From DATAXP01 sp963708675 (GTDB lineage: Bacteria > Planctomycetota > Planctomycetia > Pirellulales > PNKZ01): a stretch of 64,000 bases of DNA. The notes under the pieces are model-generated. The model saw only the letters and a program-made list of their open reading frames with translations. It had not been told where the DNA came from and did no database searches. The position numbers and the translations under genes are program-made. The stretch covers positions 3,720,001-3,784,000 of the forward strand of contig CAVPTO010000003.1 in the NCBI GenBank assembly GCA_963708675.1, written 5' to 3'. Below, in pieces: positions 63,130-64,000 of this stretch (its first letter is position 1; each line of letters begins with the position of its first letter).

Positions 63130-64000
63130 AAACAACGGCGTCGCGGTAACCGCCGCTTCGGAGACTTGATCGAAATGCGATCCGACCTTTGCCTTATACG
63201 ATTCGCCCCCCGAGGACATGTCGATGCGCGTAAAGCCGAGCGATGGGGCCAACTTCGCGACGCGCATCAACAGCACTAAGCCAGGAGCGAACCGACTCAA
63301 CGCACGATCGTACCCCAGAATACTCCCTTGCAAGACGCTGTCCGACCTCAGGCAAAAGAAGCCAGCCGCCATACGATCGCCAATGTGAAGGGTGAACATC
63401 GTACCGGAGAAATGCTCGGTCTCGGCGAGCCGTAAACGCTCGTGCAATCGCATCACCCAATTGATGTCGAATACACAAGGGATGCGCGTTCGACGAGACT
63501 GGTCGATCTTCCATTCCAGCAACTTCGCGAATGAGGCGCGATGGTTGATTTCGACGCGGACGTCACCCAACTCACGGCCGGCCATGCGATCTTTTTGCAA
63601 CACGCGTGTGATATAAAGCGAGGCGGACTTCCCGCGCGACTTGTGGTAACGGTCAAAACCTTGCGACAGGTCGAGATAAGGCGATGGCGACACGACGAAC
63701 TGGTATGGACTGAACGCCTGTTGATCGACTGCGAGATGGTCGAATTTCAAGACCCGCAACCCGGCGGCACGCACCACTTCTTGCGGCGACCAGTCGACGT
63801 CTGGACGCATGATGGCGCCTTGCGCCTGATTGACGTAGAGACCGACCGCGCGACCTTGTTGCCGGCCTGTGCGCTCGAACGGAAGAAAGCCGACGGGTTC
63901 GCCACCCTGTTCCCACACCGCGACATCGACACCCTCACGCTCGGCAGCGACGGCCGAAGTGAATTCAGGTCGAAAGAATGGATTGGCTAGGCGTGGCTCT
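63019..64000 (-). CDS. GNAT/FemAB-like (BioF2/CelD) acyltransferase, runs off the window
   Basis: Partial; the frame is open to the last base (ANPFFRPEFTSAVAAEREGV in the final 80 bases). Downstream are EPVGFLPFERTGRQQGRAVG, the central FDRYHKSRGKSASLY, and the C-terminal GNAT-like core SGTMFTLHIGDRMAAGFFCLRSDSVLQGSILGYDRALSRFAPG, then FTRIDMSSGGESYKAKVG. This is the BioF2-like/CelD acetyltransferase domain found in polysaccharide and cellulose gene sets. The C-terminus overlaps the 62691 remnant in reverse orientation. Confidence 0.82.
   Translation of the reverse strand, partial: EPRLANPFFRPEFTSAVAAEREGVDVAVWEQGGEPVGFLPFERTGRQQGRAVGLYVNQAQGAIMRPDVDWSPQEVVRAAGLRVLKFDHLAVDQQAFSPYQFVVSPSPYLDLSQGFDRYHKSRGKSASLYITRVLQKDRMAGRELGDVRVEINHRASFAKLLEWKIDQSRRTRIPCVFDINWVMRLHERLRLAETEHFSGTMFTLHIGDRMAAGFFCLRSDSVLQGSILGYDRALSRFAPGLVLLMRVAKLAPSLGFTRIDMSSGGESYKAKVGSHFDQVSEAAVTATPLFLPIYRELYRVKNRLRATSCAPLCERCEPGCFVRRFN

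Noticed and set aside
1..64000. CRISPR arrays, rRNA genes, transposases or riboswitches
   Set aside because: I looked for regularly spaced direct repeats, rRNA-like conserved stretches, DDE/Y1-type proteins and known riboswitch cores and saw none that I could support.

Overview
The window looks like a chromosomal segment of a GC-rich planctomycete, probably in the Pirellulales. This is inferred from gene content, not from a marker gene. The support is two formylglycine-type sulfatases, several sialidase/Asp-box proteins, a BBP7/Lpg1974-type outer-membrane protein, membrane-tethered Ser/Thr kinases, a TPR protein with long Pro/Ala linkers, a DUF1003/DUF2721/DUF433/DUF2513 repertoire, and a carbamoyltransferase-SxtJ-DUF5989 cluster. 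There is no transposase, integrase, rRNA or CRISPR array. One tRNA (tRNA-Glu, CTC) lies at 15941-16013.

Layout. (1) 0-7.6 kb, minus strand: a type IV pilus / type II secretion locus with two GspE/PilB ATPases, PilT, GspF/PilC and a large prepilin-like protein. (2) 7.6-10.4 kb: a 147-bp MITE-like element, then a Wza-type polysaccharide export protein and a lipoprotein. (3) 10.9-15.7 kb, plus strand: a secreted TPR protein and a Ser/Thr kinase. (4) tRNA-Glu followed at once by an accessory stretch (16-37 kb) of small genes, gene remnants and duplicated cassettes: DUF2513, a decayed DUF1003 copy, a PilZ protein, DUF4112, a sulfatase, small zinc-ribbon proteins, a PAS/GAF hybrid histidine kinase, DUF6933, a PepSY protein, a MarR regulator with its probable target reductase, a toxin-antitoxin pair, a TIR protein and a two-gene operon of unknown function. 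(5) 37-58 kb: erythromycin-esterase-like and serine beta-lactamase-like hydrolases, DUF1003, an ACT-domain Ser/Thr kinase, DUF2721, an SGNH-sialidase-sulfatase operon, a BBP7 porin, and a carbamoyltransferase-SxtJ-DUF5989-sialidase-PHP cluster. (6) 58-62.7 kb: a second accessory block carrying paralogues of the first one (PilZ, family A, small Cys/His families B, C and D, and the same tandem repeat). (7) A GNAT/FemAB-like acyltransferase running off the right end.

Two window-wide points matter most. First, at least eleven otherwise well-formed genes are broken by single-base indels (GspF, polysaccharide export, carbamoyltransferase, sialidase, SGNH, BBP7, the Fe-S reductase, DUF2513, the DUF1003 copy, a small membrane protein and the second family-A copy). 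Each becomes a normal full-length protein when one or two bases are corrected, so sequencing error or very recent decay must be separated before biology is inferred. Second, the two accessory blocks share a paralogous set of unrecognised small proteins with CxxC / HHxxxH metal-site patterns, separated by a conserved approximately 20-bp-period tandem repeat and apparently transcribed from near-leaderless promoters. This is the best candidate here for an undescribed system. A second candidate is the TIR / two-gene operon / TA / DUF433 cluster at 33.3-37 kb.
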